A DNA stretch of 29,250 bases, taken from assembly GCA_038248985.1 (NCBI GenBank), contig JBBRWV010000031.1, positions 1 to 29,250 on the forward strand, in the 5' to 3' direction. Source of the DNA: JBBRWV01 sp038248985. GTDB taxonomy: Bacteria; Planctomycetota; Phycisphaerae; WQYP01. Shown one piece after another: positions 8,565-15,565 of the stretch (position 1 is the stretch's first letter; every line of letters begins with the position of its first letter). Position numbers and translations under genes: made by a program. The notes beneath the pieces are model-generated. The model was not told the DNA's origin and made no database searches. It saw only the letters and a program-made list of their open reading frames with translations.

Positions 8565-8641
8565 AAACTATCTCAAAAAGGCAATTCCACTACCTCGGAT
8601 TCGCGGCATGACGACGTCAGAACCGTCCCTTGAGATAGTTT
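8565..8641. mobile_element. 77-bp element with perfect 12-bp terminal inverted repeats
   Basis: AAACTATCTCAA at 8565-8576 and its exact reverse complement TTGAGATAGTTT at 8630-8641 flank 53 bases of unrelated sequence. The ends look like insertion-sequence termini, so it may be a MITE or an IS reduced to its ends. No target duplication is visible on either side. It begins 5 bases after the ABC ATPase stop codon. Confidence 0.5.
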
Positions 8642-8760
8642 GCCCCCCAACAAGCCCCGCCCCTTCAGTAACCATCTATCAACGCCCTCCGAGAGGGTCA
8701 GCGGTCAAGTCCTGACAGCTCGACGCTACCGATCACTCTCTCAAAGGGGGTGGTACCCAA

Positions 8761-8823
8761 ATGAGGGCTGGGCGGAAAAAAGGTGTCACTATAAAACAAG
8801 TGGCCAAAGTCGAAAGGACGACA
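8761..8823 (+). pseudogene. Possible 5' fragment of a LacI-type regulator gene
   Basis: A good ribosome site (GGGGGTGG) precedes ATG 8761. The first residues, MRAGRKKGVTIKQVAKVERT, resemble the N-terminus of LacI-family repressors (basic lead, then VTIKDVAK as helix 1 of the helix-turn-helix). The similarity stops where the composition changes near 8820. The rest of the open frame is only the antisense of the neighbouring minus-strand gene. I read it as a regulator cut off by a rearrangement. The matching stretch is short, so the call is tentative. Confidence 0.3.
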
Positions 8824-10290
8824 ATTATTATTTATTGTCCCATTTTTCGACGGCGGCTTTCACGTATTCATTTTTGTCATCAGACAGAGCTTTGGCAAGT
8901 TCGGCCGTTCGCAATTCCGGGTTTGCACGAAGCATTTCAGAAACATAAAGCCTGCAGAAAAAAACTTTTGATTTTACAAGTTGCTGTAATCCTTCAATCG
9001 CACTTCTCTTTGACTTCTCCGCTGCATAAGGTTCGCCGAATTCTTCTTTCCTCCATACATAATCGGCAACCATGTGGGCGGATTCCAATAAAGTGAGCCT
9101 CTCTTCTTTGGCACTCACAGCTTTTGCAAGAATCGAAAACGCCCTTCCCGGAGCCCTGTTTACAAGGTAAGCAACAAAGGCATCGGATGGTTCTTCGCCT
9201 GTTTCTATTTGCACATTCAAAGCAGGCTGAAAAAGGGAAAGGTCTGACGATTCACATGTGTCCAATAAACCTTTTGCCACTCCAGCAAGGATCGCATCAT
9301 TCAAAAAAGGAGCAATCCCCATGATTATTTCGGCCTGCATTCCCGCGGGAATGGAAACCAAAATTACATCCGCGGTCATCATTCGAGGCGCGTCCGGGTC
9401 TTGTGAAACAAATAAAACTAATTGCCGACCGACATCTTCGAATTTATTCAAATCACGATTCATGAGTTCGGCAAGTTTTATTAACGCATCCTGCTTTTCC
9501 CGTGCGTCTCGAATCCCCGCGAACCGCGCTTGAATTTTGGAATCTGGTTTAATCAAACGCTTCGCTTGAGTGGCCGCTGACACTGGATTTTCAGCGACCG
9601 GTGCGCCCCAAATGAACCCAGAATATCCTGTTCCAACCAACGCAATGAAAATCATCATTAAGGCATTAACATAGACTTGATAATTTTTTGAAAATCGACT
9701 GTGAGACATCACCGAACTCCCGCTTTTACGAAAATACCGTTAATGATAGTACTTTGAACCGTAGAATCGTAAGGTATTACAAAATGTCCCACGTCTAGTT
9801 GTTGGTTAACAGTAGTGGACGCCGGTCCGTCCGTTGCTGCACTTTTAAAGATACCGCTTCGTTGTTCATAAAAATTAACATGATAAAGTGAACCTGGTGG
9901 CCGATTTCTTTGTGGATTTCCTAGCAAGTTTGGTCGTGCAACGGCTCCTATGTATGCGGTAAAAGGTATAGTCATCGTGACAAGACTGCTACTTATTTTA
10001 GTCGTCAGATCGTAAGTAGCGTCACCACCATAACTGTGACCAAATACTACAACGTTCGTGACCCCACGTTGTTCAGCCATCAAAACAGTATCAAATGCAA
10101 TACCAGTTCCTATCTTTGTAGGGTCTTTTTCATTTGAAACCGCTTTTTCTGCAAATTCAAAAACATCATAACCTTTGTCATAAAGCGACGATGCTATTTG
10201 CCAAATACCCAAGGGTGCACCATTTTTAGAAACCCCAGGTTTATCACCTTTCCCTGCAATTACCACTACGACGCTCTTGAATACGTGAAA
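8820..10290. other. Lower-GC block of probable foreign or rearranged origin
   Basis: By eye this stretch is much richer in A and T than the C-rich flanks, and it lacks the strong C-over-G bias of the plus strand. It holds two coupled minus-strand ORFs. Its left end coincides with the truncated LacI-like start, and its right end with a reading-frame break inside a surface-protein gene. Confidence 0.5.
8828..9712 (-). CDS. Hypothetical exported or membrane-anchored helical protein
   Basis: A 294-residue protein I do not recognise. Near the N-terminus a hydrophobic segment (ALMMIFIALVGTGYSGFIW, residues 17-35) could be a signal peptide or single anchor. The remainder is mostly alpha-helical, with acidic and Lys-rich amphipathic segments (DALIKLAELMNRDLNKFEDV; AELAKALSDDKNEYVKAAVE). 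The last segment looks like one HEAT-type helical repeat unit, but a regular array is not obvious. The start overlaps the stop of the upstream alpha/beta-hydrolase ORF by 4 bases (ATGA), so the two are co-translated. Codon use and base composition differ from the window average, which suggests acquisition by transfer. Confidence 0.6.
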   Translation of the reverse strand: MMSHSRFSKNYQVYVNALMMIFIALVGTGYSGFIWGAPVAENPVSAATQAKRLIKPDSKIQARFAGIRDAREKQDALIKLAELMNRDLNKFEDVGRQLVLFVSQDPDAPRMMTADVILVSIPAGMQAEIIMGIAPFLNDAILAGVAKGLLDTCESSDLSLFQPALNVQIETGEEPSDAFVAYLVNRAPGRAFSILAKAVSAKEERLTLLESAHMVADYVWRKEEFGEPYAAEKSKRSAIEGLQQLVKSKVFFCRLYVSEMLRANPELRTAELAKALSDDKNEYVKAAVEKWDNK

Positions 10291-10359
10291 CGTCACCGTA
10301 TCTTGAGCCAGCGGCGTTGAGCGAATCACGGAACATGAGCCCGGCTTTGGCGGCGGCAT
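9709..10359 (-). CDS. Alpha/beta-hydrolase-like protein, probably the 3' part of a frameshifted or fused gene
   Basis: The recognisable part starts near codon 28 with SVVVVIAGKGDKPG, a first beta strand plus oxyanion-type loop. It continues to VTNVVVFGHSYGGDATYDLT, a nucleophile elbow with Ser in GHSYGG near residue 117, and ends with a likely catalytic His in QLDVGHFVIP. This pattern fits a lipase/esterase-like hydrolase of about 190 residues. ATG 10359 lacks a ribosome site, and the first 27 codons are only another frame of the upstream surface-protein ORF. The true N-terminus is therefore probably supplied by the ORF at 10244-10693 through a lost frameshift, or the gene is a recombination product. 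It overlaps the next ORF by 4 bases. Confidence 0.5.
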   Translation of the reverse strand: MPPPKPGSCSVIRSTPLAQDTVTFHVFKSVVVVIAGKGDKPGVSKNGAPLGIWQIASSLYDKGYDVFEFAEKAVSNEKDPTKIGTGIAFDTVLMAEQRGVTNVVVFGHSYGGDATYDLTTKISSSLVTMTIPFTAYIGAVARPNLLGNPQRNRPPGSLYHVNFYEQRSGIFKSAATDGPASTTVNQQLDVGHFVIPYDSTVQSTIINGIFVKAGVR

Positions 10360-10693
10360 TGGTATTGGTCAACGAACTTATACGCACGACCAATGAGCCG
10401 TCACCGGTGAGCGTTTGGTAAGCGAAATGAAATTGGTCGGAAGTGCCGGCGATGTCGGTGCCTGCGGCGGAAAGGGAGTACGCAGTTGTTTCTGCATCGT
10501 AGGATGCATCTCCATTGAGCGAGGGGGAGCCGATATCCTGATGAAGAAACGGCGACGGGAGTGCATCAAGCAATACGCGCGATTCGAGCGTTTCCAGCAA
10601 TTGACGCACAGGATGTTTTCGGGATGAACGTTGTGAACGCAAACGGAGGGAAGACGAACGAGGAAAAATCGAGGGCGCTAGAATGGCGGGCAT
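10244..10693 (-). pseudogene. Planctomycete surface/extracellular protein N-terminus, broken frame
   Basis: A 149-codon ORF. It begins with a long basic lead and LLETLESRVLLDALPSPFL, which matches the LExLExRxLL sorting-type motif of planctomycete exported proteins. A lectin-like domain start follows (DIGSPSLNGDASYDAE, then GTDIAGTSDQFHFAYQTLTG and AKAGLMFRDSL). That domain is normally about 180 residues but ends here after roughly 75. The frame then stops at 10244, while a hydrolase domain continues in another frame. I chose ATG 10693 because AGGAA lies 9 bases before it. The composition changes inside the gene near 10290, so this looks like a recombination junction and not a sequencing slip, though the latter is possible. 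Confidence 0.55.
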
Positions 10694-10774
10694 GGCAAAA
10701 TTCCTGCAGTACGAGGCATCAAGAAGACAAACACGGGTGGTCACCGCGCACCCAAGCAACCAACTCCGTCCGGT

Positions 10775-10804
10775 ATAATGCCAAATATTTTACGCTGAAG
10801 TCAA
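10775..10804 (-). promoter_or_regulatory. Sigma70-type promoter for the surface-protein/hydrolase unit
   Basis: On the minus strand TTGACT (plus 10799-10804) is separated by 18 bases from CATTAT (plus 10775-10780). Transcription would start near 10768, about 75 bases before the start codon at 10693. The match of the -35 box is five of six. Confidence 0.5.
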
Positions 10805-10919
10805 ATAAATGTGTGAAAATACCCTATTTCGATGAGAGATCGGTAATCGAGCATAGTGACATGAGACACAATCACGCGGGTCAGAATGGCTTATGTGAGA
10901 AGGTTTCGTGCAGTTGAAA

Positions 10920-11024
10920 TTACGTGTAGTGGAATTGGGCGGTGGCGGTGCGTTCTTTGTCGGCGACGACGCGGACCCAGTGGGCGCTGAAGCCCGACAG
11001 ATCACGTCCCTCAGTCTCACCAAG
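10920..11024 (-). pseudogene. C-terminal remnant of a secreted protein (sialidase/BNR-like tail)
   Basis: Thirty-four codons and a stop. The residues SGFSAHWVRVVADKERTATA, ending QFHYT, resemble the extreme C-terminus of planctomycete secreted BNR/sialidase-like proteins (pattern SAHWVRV.AD...TATAQF.Y). The frame upstream (to 11159) is low-complexity Gly-rich sequence with no family similarity and no obvious start, so only the tail of the gene is left. It lies between the solute-binding lipoprotein gene and the surface-protein promoter, within the patchwork region. The identification comes from memory of the family pattern and needs a database search. Confidence 0.45.
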
Positions 11025-11157
11025 TAAACACCCACAATTTCCTCTACCCCAACCGCCCCCCAACAGGTATCCTCCACCCACCGCTATCCCCCATCCATTG
11101 GCACCATATTGACCAATTGATACGTGTACATGAATCCCCTCAACCCGAGGCCCCAAC

Positions 11158-12714
11158 ATGCCCTCCCGCCCTCATCATCCCCCTCACTCCATTCGTCATT
11201 TGCCATTGATCATTCGACATTTTTCCGCCCTCCTCTTGCTCTTCACCTTCCTTTTCGCCGCCTGCTCCCCCGACTCCTCCCAAAAAGAACAAACCCTCTT
11301 CATCGTCTCCCCTCACGGCTCCGACATCCGACGCGAATTCCAAGCCGCCTTCTCCACTTGGCATCAAGCCAAATACGGCTCGCCCGTAAAAATCCAATGG
11401 CCCGACATCGGCGGCGGCGGCACCGGAAACATCATCAAACAACTCGATATCCAATACAAATCCCGCGATACCTGCGACTTCGACCTCGTCTTCGGCGGCG
11501 GCTCCGCCTCCTTCGATCAATTCGTCGCCAAAGGCTACCTCACCCCACTCCCCCAAAAACTCACCGCCTCCGTCCCCGCCCAAATCCACGGCACAGACCT
11601 CCACGGTCCCAACAACGGCTGGGTCGCCGCCACCATGTCCAACTTCGGCATCGTCGTCAACAAAGACCGCATGGCCGAACTCTCCATCCCCCTGCCCCGC
11701 ACCTGGGAAGACCTCACCGCCTCCCTCTGGTTCGGACAACTCTCCCTCGCCGATCCCTCCAAATCCGGCTCCGTCCGCACCAGCTACGAAATGCTCTTCC
11801 AGCAATACGGCTGGGAACGCGGCTGGGCCGACATGGTCCTCCTCTTCGCCAACACCGAAACCGTCCGCGAAGCCGGCTCCAACCCCGCCGATGATGTCGG
11901 CTCCGCCCAGGCCGTCGGCGGAATCGTCATCGACTTCTTCGGCCGCAAACACATCACCCGCGTCGGCTCCCACATCGTCGCCTTCATCATCCCCGAACGC
12001 GGCTCCACCATCGACCCCGACCCCATCGCCCTCCTCAAAGGCGCCCCCAATGAAACCGTCGCCCTCCACTTCATCGAATTCGTCGTCTCCCCCGAAGGCC
12101 AACGTCTCTGGACCCACCAACCTCACACCACCGGAGGACCCGCCCGCAGCGCCCTCGGCCGCCTCAGCGTCCTCCCCCAACTCTACGCCTCCGAGTCCAA
12201 CCTCATGACCGACCCCGCCGACCCCTTCACTCTCCCCGCGCCGCTCAAGGCCGACCAGGCCGCCCAACGCATCCGTTCCGACTTCATCGGAGACCTCATC
12301 AAGTACGCACTTATTGACAATCACGAAGAACTCGTCCGCGCCCGCCGCGCCATCCATAAAGCCGGCGACCCTCCCGACCTCCTCGCCCGACTCGGCACCC
12401 TCCCCACCTATCTCCCCTCCGAACTGACCCTTCCCCCCCCAACTACCTCCACGTCCACCCCTTCACCCCCCCCCATCACCCCCCCATCACCCCCCCCGAT
12501 ACCCCCCCTCGTCCACCCCCTTACCCCCCCTTCTACCACCCCCATCTCCATGACTTCCCCCACCCTTCAGACCGTCCGCCAGTACTACAAGCCCTCCGAT
12601 CAATCCCTCACCGAACGCAACCAAGCCGCCATGCGCGCCCGCTGGCAAAACGAGTTCCACACCCTCTTCCTCTCCCTCGAACAAGCTGCCAAAAATACTC
12701 CAAAAACGAATTAA
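11158..12714 (+). CDS. ABC transporter substrate-binding lipoprotein (AfuA/Fe3+ type)
   Basis: A 518-residue lipoprotein. The signal peptide ends in LLLLFTFLFAAC with lipid attachment at Cys37. The binding-protein body includes QTLFIVSPHGSDIRREFQAA, a Gly-rich loop WPDIGGGGTGN, FDLVFGGGSASFDQFVAKGY, NFGIVVNKDRMAEL and EFVVSPEGQRLWT. These are landmarks of the Fe3+/AfuA-like family of periplasmic binding proteins. A Pro/Ser/Thr-rich stretch (about residues 425-460, encoded by runs of C) links to a C-terminal helical tail of about 55 residues not usual in the family. GAGG lies about 9 bases before ATG 11158. The first 22 codons contain a dispersed CATTCGTCATT repeat, so a later TTG start at 11200 is possible. 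It probably works with the ABC ATPase at 7474. Confidence 0.8.
   Translation: MPSRPHHPPHSIRHLPLIIRHFSALLLLFTFLFAACSPDSSQKEQTLFIVSPHGSDIRREFQAAFSTWHQAKYGSPVKIQWPDIGGGGTGNIIKQLDIQYKSRDTCDFDLVFGGGSASFDQFVAKGYLTPLPQKLTASVPAQIHGTDLHGPNNGWVAATMSNFGIVVNKDRMAELSIPLPRTWEDLTASLWFGQLSLADPSKSGSVRTSYEMLFQQYGWERGWADMVLLFANTETVREAGSNPADDVGSAQAVGGIVIDFFGRKHITRVGSHIVAFIIPERGSTIDPDPIALLKGAPNETVALHFIEFVVSPEGQRLWTHQPHTTGGPARSALGRLSVLPQLYASESNLMTDPADPFTLPAPLKADQAAQRIRSDFIGDLIKYALIDNHEELVRARRAIHKAGDPPDLLARLGTLPTYLPSELTLPPPTTSTSTPSPPPITPPSPPPIPPLVHPLTPPSTTPISMTSPTLQTVRQYYKPSDQSLTERNQAAMRARWQNEFHTLFLSLEQAAKNTPKTN
11190..11223. repeat. Dispersed CATTCGTCATT-type repeat, copy 2
   Basis: The same modules as at 1714-1757 (cattcgtcatttgccattga, then tcattcgacattt), here inside the signal-peptide region of the lipoprotein gene, where they encode SIRHLPLIIRHF. 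Confidence 0.5.
12430..12545. repeat. C-rich low-complexity tract
   Basis: Runs of seven to nine C separated by ATCA, GATA and TTCA modules, inside the lipoprotein gene, encoding a Pro/Thr/Ser linker. Such runs are prone to slippage, so the linker length may vary between strains. Confidence 0.7.
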
Positions 12715-13246
12715 GCGGCCCCCCCCACGCCATTGACCTACTTGCAATCAGTGGTTATCTTTGCGTAAAGATTAAGCATTCGATAATTACCCCCTTATTT
12801 CTTCCCAAATGGCTCACCGCGAGTCAATTCGGGGTGTTCAGGCTATCTGGCACGCCGGTTTTTATCCGCAAACTCCTCCTGTCTTCGTGACGAGTTTTGC
12901 AGACGCTCCGCCTCGGCGAAGTGATAGATCGAACAGATTGGTGACACACGTAAGGCCCGACCGAAGCTCAACTTCGGCGCTTCTCTTAAAAAAATGGGCC
13001 ATAGGAAAACTTCTCGTGACGCAGCGGCCGTACCACCCGGAAACTCCCCCTTTTCAGCCCGACGCCCACCGCGCCGGCCTCCTCTCCTAATCGCCGTTGC
13101 CCCCCCCTCGCACCCCTCCTCACCCTCTGCCCGATCTTACAAACCCACCCCTGCTTGACGGTCGCCTGGCAATGTGCCGCCGACCTGCTTAAGTCCCGTT
13201 CGTACCGCTACTTAGCGGAACAAACGTAAAGTAAAGGGTGTGGAAT
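12715..13246. other. Long stretch without a convincing gene
   Basis: About 530 bases lie between the lipoprotein and RNase Y genes. The first 350 bases are less C-rich than the surroundings. A small hairpin CCGAAG-CTCAA-CTTCGG lies near 12962-12978. A 93-codon open frame at 12809-13090 has no recognisable family or ribosome site. TTGACG at 13155-13160 resembles a -35 box, but no matching -10 is at the usual distance. The right end holds the stem-loop described at 13197-13226. Confidence 0.5.
13197..13226 (+). promoter_or_regulatory. Stem-loop in the leader of the RNase Y gene
   Basis: Two 13-base arms (13197-13209 and 13214-13226) pair at 11 positions around the loop ACTT, with an inner perfect CCGCT/AGCGG. 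It ends 20 bases before ATG 13247, and no T-run follows, so it is not a terminator. It could stabilise or regulate the message, or be an operator palindrome. Confidence 0.45.
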
Positions 13247-14854
13247 ATGCTCGCCTTAATCTACATGACAACGAATTTTTCCCTCGCCGCCATCGATCCC
13301 CTCTCCGGGGGCATCGGCATCGCCGCAGGCGTAATATTGGGTATCATCGTCGCCGTCATCGCCACCAAATCCATGGGCGGCTCCGCCCTCAAAAAAGGCC
13401 AATCTGACGCTGAAACCCTCGTTTCCAAGGCCAAATCCGAAGCCGACGAACTCCTCCGCAAAGCCCAACTCGAAGGCAAAGCCGAATACCTCAAAATCAA
13501 GGAAGCCGCCGACAAAGAAGCCGAAAACGCCCGCCGCGAAGTCAAAGAAGGCGACGCCCGACTCAAAAAACGTGAAGACATCCTCGACCAGAAACTCGAC
13601 ACCCTCGGCATGAAGGAAAAAAACCTCGAAAACATCGAACGCTCCCTCACCGACCGCAAAAAAAACATGGAAACCAAAGACAAACTCCTCGACGAAACCC
13701 TCGCCAAGCAAAAAGAATCCCTCATCCAAATCGCCGGCATGTCTCACGATCAAGCCAAGGAAATCCTCCTTAATCGCGTAGAAAACGAATGCCGCCACGA
13801 CGCCGCCATGATCGTCCAAAGAATCGAAGAGCAAACCAAAGAAGAAGCCAAAGCCAAAAGCACCAACATCCTCCTTCAGGCCATGCAGCGATATGCCGCC
13901 GAAGTCACCAGCGAAGGCACAACCAAGAGCGTCGCCATCCCCAGTGATGATATGAAGGGCCGAATTATCGGACGTGAAGGCCGCAACATCCGTGCCTTCG
14001 AACAAGCCACCGGCGTTGACGTCATCATCGACGACACCCCCGGCGTCATCACCGTCAACTGCTTCGACCCCGTCCGTCGCGAAGTCGCCAAAATCACCAT
14101 GGAAAAACTCATCGCCGACGGCCGCATCCATCCCGCCCGCATCGAAGAAATCGTCGACCTTACCCAGAAAGAAGTCGAAAATAACATCCGCGCCATGGGC
14201 AAAAAAGCCGTCCTCGAAGCCAACGTCGCCGGCGTCCATCCCAAAATCGTCGAAATGCTCGGTCGCCTCCACTACCGCACCAGCTACGGCCAAAACGTCC
14301 TCCGTCACTCCATCGAAGTCGCCTTCCTCTCCCAGATGATCGCCGACGAACTCCGCCTCGACGGCAACCTCGCCCGTCGCGCCGGCCTCCTCCACGACAT
14401 CGGCAAAGCCATGGATCACGATCAGGAAGGCGGCCACCCTGCCATTGGCATGGAATTCTGCCGCAAACTCGGCGAACCCGACACCGTCCTCAACGCCATC
14501 GGCGGCCACCACAACGACATCCCCGCCACCTCCCCCTTCACCCCGATCATCATGTCCGCCGACGCCATCAGCGGTGCCCGCCCCGGTGCCCGTCGCGAAA
14601 CTCTGGAACGCTATATCAAGCGCCTGCAGGAACTCGAAGGCATCGCTACCAGTTTCCCCGGCGTCCGCCAGGCCTTCGCGATTCAAGCCGGCCGCGAAGT
14701 CCGCGTCATCGTCGATCCGGACCGCTGCGACGACGCCTCCGCCCGCTTGATCGCCCGCGACGTCGCCAAACGCATCGAAACGGAAATGACCTATCCCGGC
14801 GAAATTCGCGTAACCGTCCTTCGCGAAGTCCGGGCGGTTGAACTGGCCCGCTAA
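13247..14854 (+). CDS. rny: Ribonuclease Y
   Basis: A 535-residue membrane-anchored endoribonuclease that starts decay of many mRNAs. Domains in order: one N-terminal membrane helix (IGIAAGVILGIIVAVIA), a long charged coiled coil (about residues 50-200, rich in K and E), a KH RNA-binding domain (GRIIGREGRNIRAFE from residue 238) and an HD domain with LLHDIGKA (His383-Asp384), which holds the metal-dependent active site. The length is slightly above the usual 515-520. An in-frame GTG at 13238 would add three residues. I prefer ATG 13247 because AAAGGG (13233-13238) lies 8 bases upstream. A leader stem-loop precedes it and a terminator-like hairpin follows. Confidence 0.95.
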   Translation: MLALIYMTTNFSLAAIDPLSGGIGIAAGVILGIIVAVIATKSMGGSALKKGQSDAETLVSKAKSEADELLRKAQLEGKAEYLKIKEAADKEAENARREVKEGDARLKKREDILDQKLDTLGMKEKNLENIERSLTDRKKNMETKDKLLDETLAKQKESLIQIAGMSHDQAKEILLNRVENECRHDAAMIVQRIEEQTKEEAKAKSTNILLQAMQRYAAEVTSEGTTKSVAIPSDDMKGRIIGREGRNIRAFEQATGVDVIIDDTPGVITVNCFDPVRREVAKITMEKLIADGRIHPARIEEIVDLTQKEVENNIRAMGKKAVLEANVAGVHPKIVEMLGRLHYRTSYGQNVLRHSIEVAFLSQMIADELRLDGNLARRAGLLHDIGKAMDHDQEGGHPAIGMEFCRKLGEPDTVLNAIGGHHNDIPATSPFTPIIMSADAISGARPGARRETLERYIKRLQELEGIATSFPGVRQAFAIQAGREVRVIVDPDRCDDASARLIARDVAKRIETEMTYPGEIRVTVLREVRAVELAR

Positions 14855-14895
14855 GCTGCCAATAATCCAACAGCGCTATTTCCAATCCCCTTGGT

Positions 14896-14924
14896 GCGTG
14901 GCCTGACAAAGGACACGCCCTTTT
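14896..14924 (+). terminator. Hairpin with T-run after RNase Y
   Basis: An 8-bp stem with one mismatch (14896-14903 and 14911-14918, loop TGACAAA) is followed by CC and TTTT. It starts 41 bases after the stop of RNase Y and ends 15 bases before the SMR gene start, so it may terminate RNase Y transcription or act as an attenuator for the next gene. Confidence 0.5.
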
Positions 14925-14939
14925 CTTAGGAGTTTTCAC

Positions 14940-15329
14940 ATGGGCTGGGTGTACCTGTTGCTTGCTGCCGCCTGCGAGATGGTCTGGCCTCTGGGTTTCA
15001 AATATACGAATGGATTCAAAATTCATTACTGGGCGATTGGCCTCACCTTCGGCGTGATGATTCTTTCTTTCTGGCTCATGTCACTGGCGATCGGCAAGGG
15101 CATCCCAATGGGCACCGCTTATGCCGTCTGGACCGGCGTCGGCGCCGCCGGCATTGCCGTTCTGGGCATGATCTTCTTCAAAGAGCCCTCCGATCTCGTG
15201 CGCATCGGCTGCCTCTTCCTGATCATCGCCGGCGTCGTGGGGTTGAAGTTTCTTTCGCCCCACGAAAAACCAGATGCGCCCGCCACGCAACCCTCTCTGG
15301 TCAGCAGCCCCTCAGAGGGTTCGGTATAA
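14940..15329 (+). CDS. Small multidrug resistance family exporter, Gdx/SugE type
   Basis: A 129-residue four-helix inner-membrane protein that works as a dual-topology dimer and exchanges protons for a cation. The essential Glu13 is in ACEMVWPLGFKYTNGF. The W-P-L-G-x-K-Y-T context and PMGTAYAVWTGVGAAG are typical of the Gdx (SugE) branch, whose characterised members export guanidinium, and less of EmrE. The last 25 residues (from HEKPDAPATQ) are a polar tail not usual in the family. AGGAG lies 6 bases before the ATG. I see no guanidine riboswitch upstream. It may share a transcript with RNase Y or with the following run. Confidence 0.9.
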   Translation: MGWVYLLLAAACEMVWPLGFKYTNGFKIHYWAIGLTFGVMILSFWLMSLAIGKGIPMGTAYAVWTGVGAAGIAVLGMIFFKEPSDLVRIGCLFLIIAGVVGLKFLSPHEKPDAPATQPSLVSSPSEGSV

Positions 15330-15349
15330 TGCACTAATGGAGGTGACCC

Positions 15350-15565
15350 ATGAGTGTCATTGCAAATGATCCAGATGTTCAGGGCGGAACGCCATGCTTT
15401 CGGGGCACACGCGTTCCCATCAAGAATTTTTTCGACCATATCGAGGGGGACTATTCAGTGACCGAGTTCTTGCAGCAGTTTCCCTCAGTGGATCGTGAGC
15501 AAGTGCTTGCGTTGCTTGAGGAGTTGAAGCAGTTGCCGATTCATTCTTCGGCTGCCGAAGCATGA
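15350..15565 (+). CDS. DUF433 family protein, probable antitoxin
   Basis: A 71-residue DUF433 protein. Family features: the opening VIANDPDVQGGTPCFRGTRVP, then NFFDHIEGDYSVTEFLQQFP and VDREQVLALLEEL, a winged-helix-like DNA-binding fold related to VapB-type antitoxins. It should neutralise the product of the next gene and repress their common promoter. A strong ribosome site GGAGGTGA lies at 15339-15346. A TATAAT at 15325-15330 could be a -10 box, but I find no convincing -35. The stop overlaps the next start by 4 bases (ATGA). Confidence 0.85.
   Translation: MSVIANDPDVQGGTPCFRGTRVPIKNFFDHIEGDYSVTEFLQQFPSVDREQVLALLEELKQLPIHSSAAEA

Noticed and set aside
8642..8760. Further part of an insertion sequence after the inverted repeat
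   Set aside because: No transposase-like frame or second pair of inverted ends could be found.
12809..13090. 93-codon open frame
   Set aside because: No family, signal peptide or ribosome site is seen, and the composition looks non-coding.
14855..14939. Guanidine riboswitch before the Gdx/SugE-type exporter
   Set aside because: The only structure is one hairpin followed by TTTT. The paired ACGR loops of the type II class and the conserved blocks of the other guanidine classes are not seen.
15289..15321. 8-bp inverted repeat AACCCTCT/AGAGGGTT at the end of the SMR gene
   Set aside because: It has a 17-base loop and no T-run, and lies mostly in coding sequence; it may be chance or a weak antitoxin operator, without enough support.
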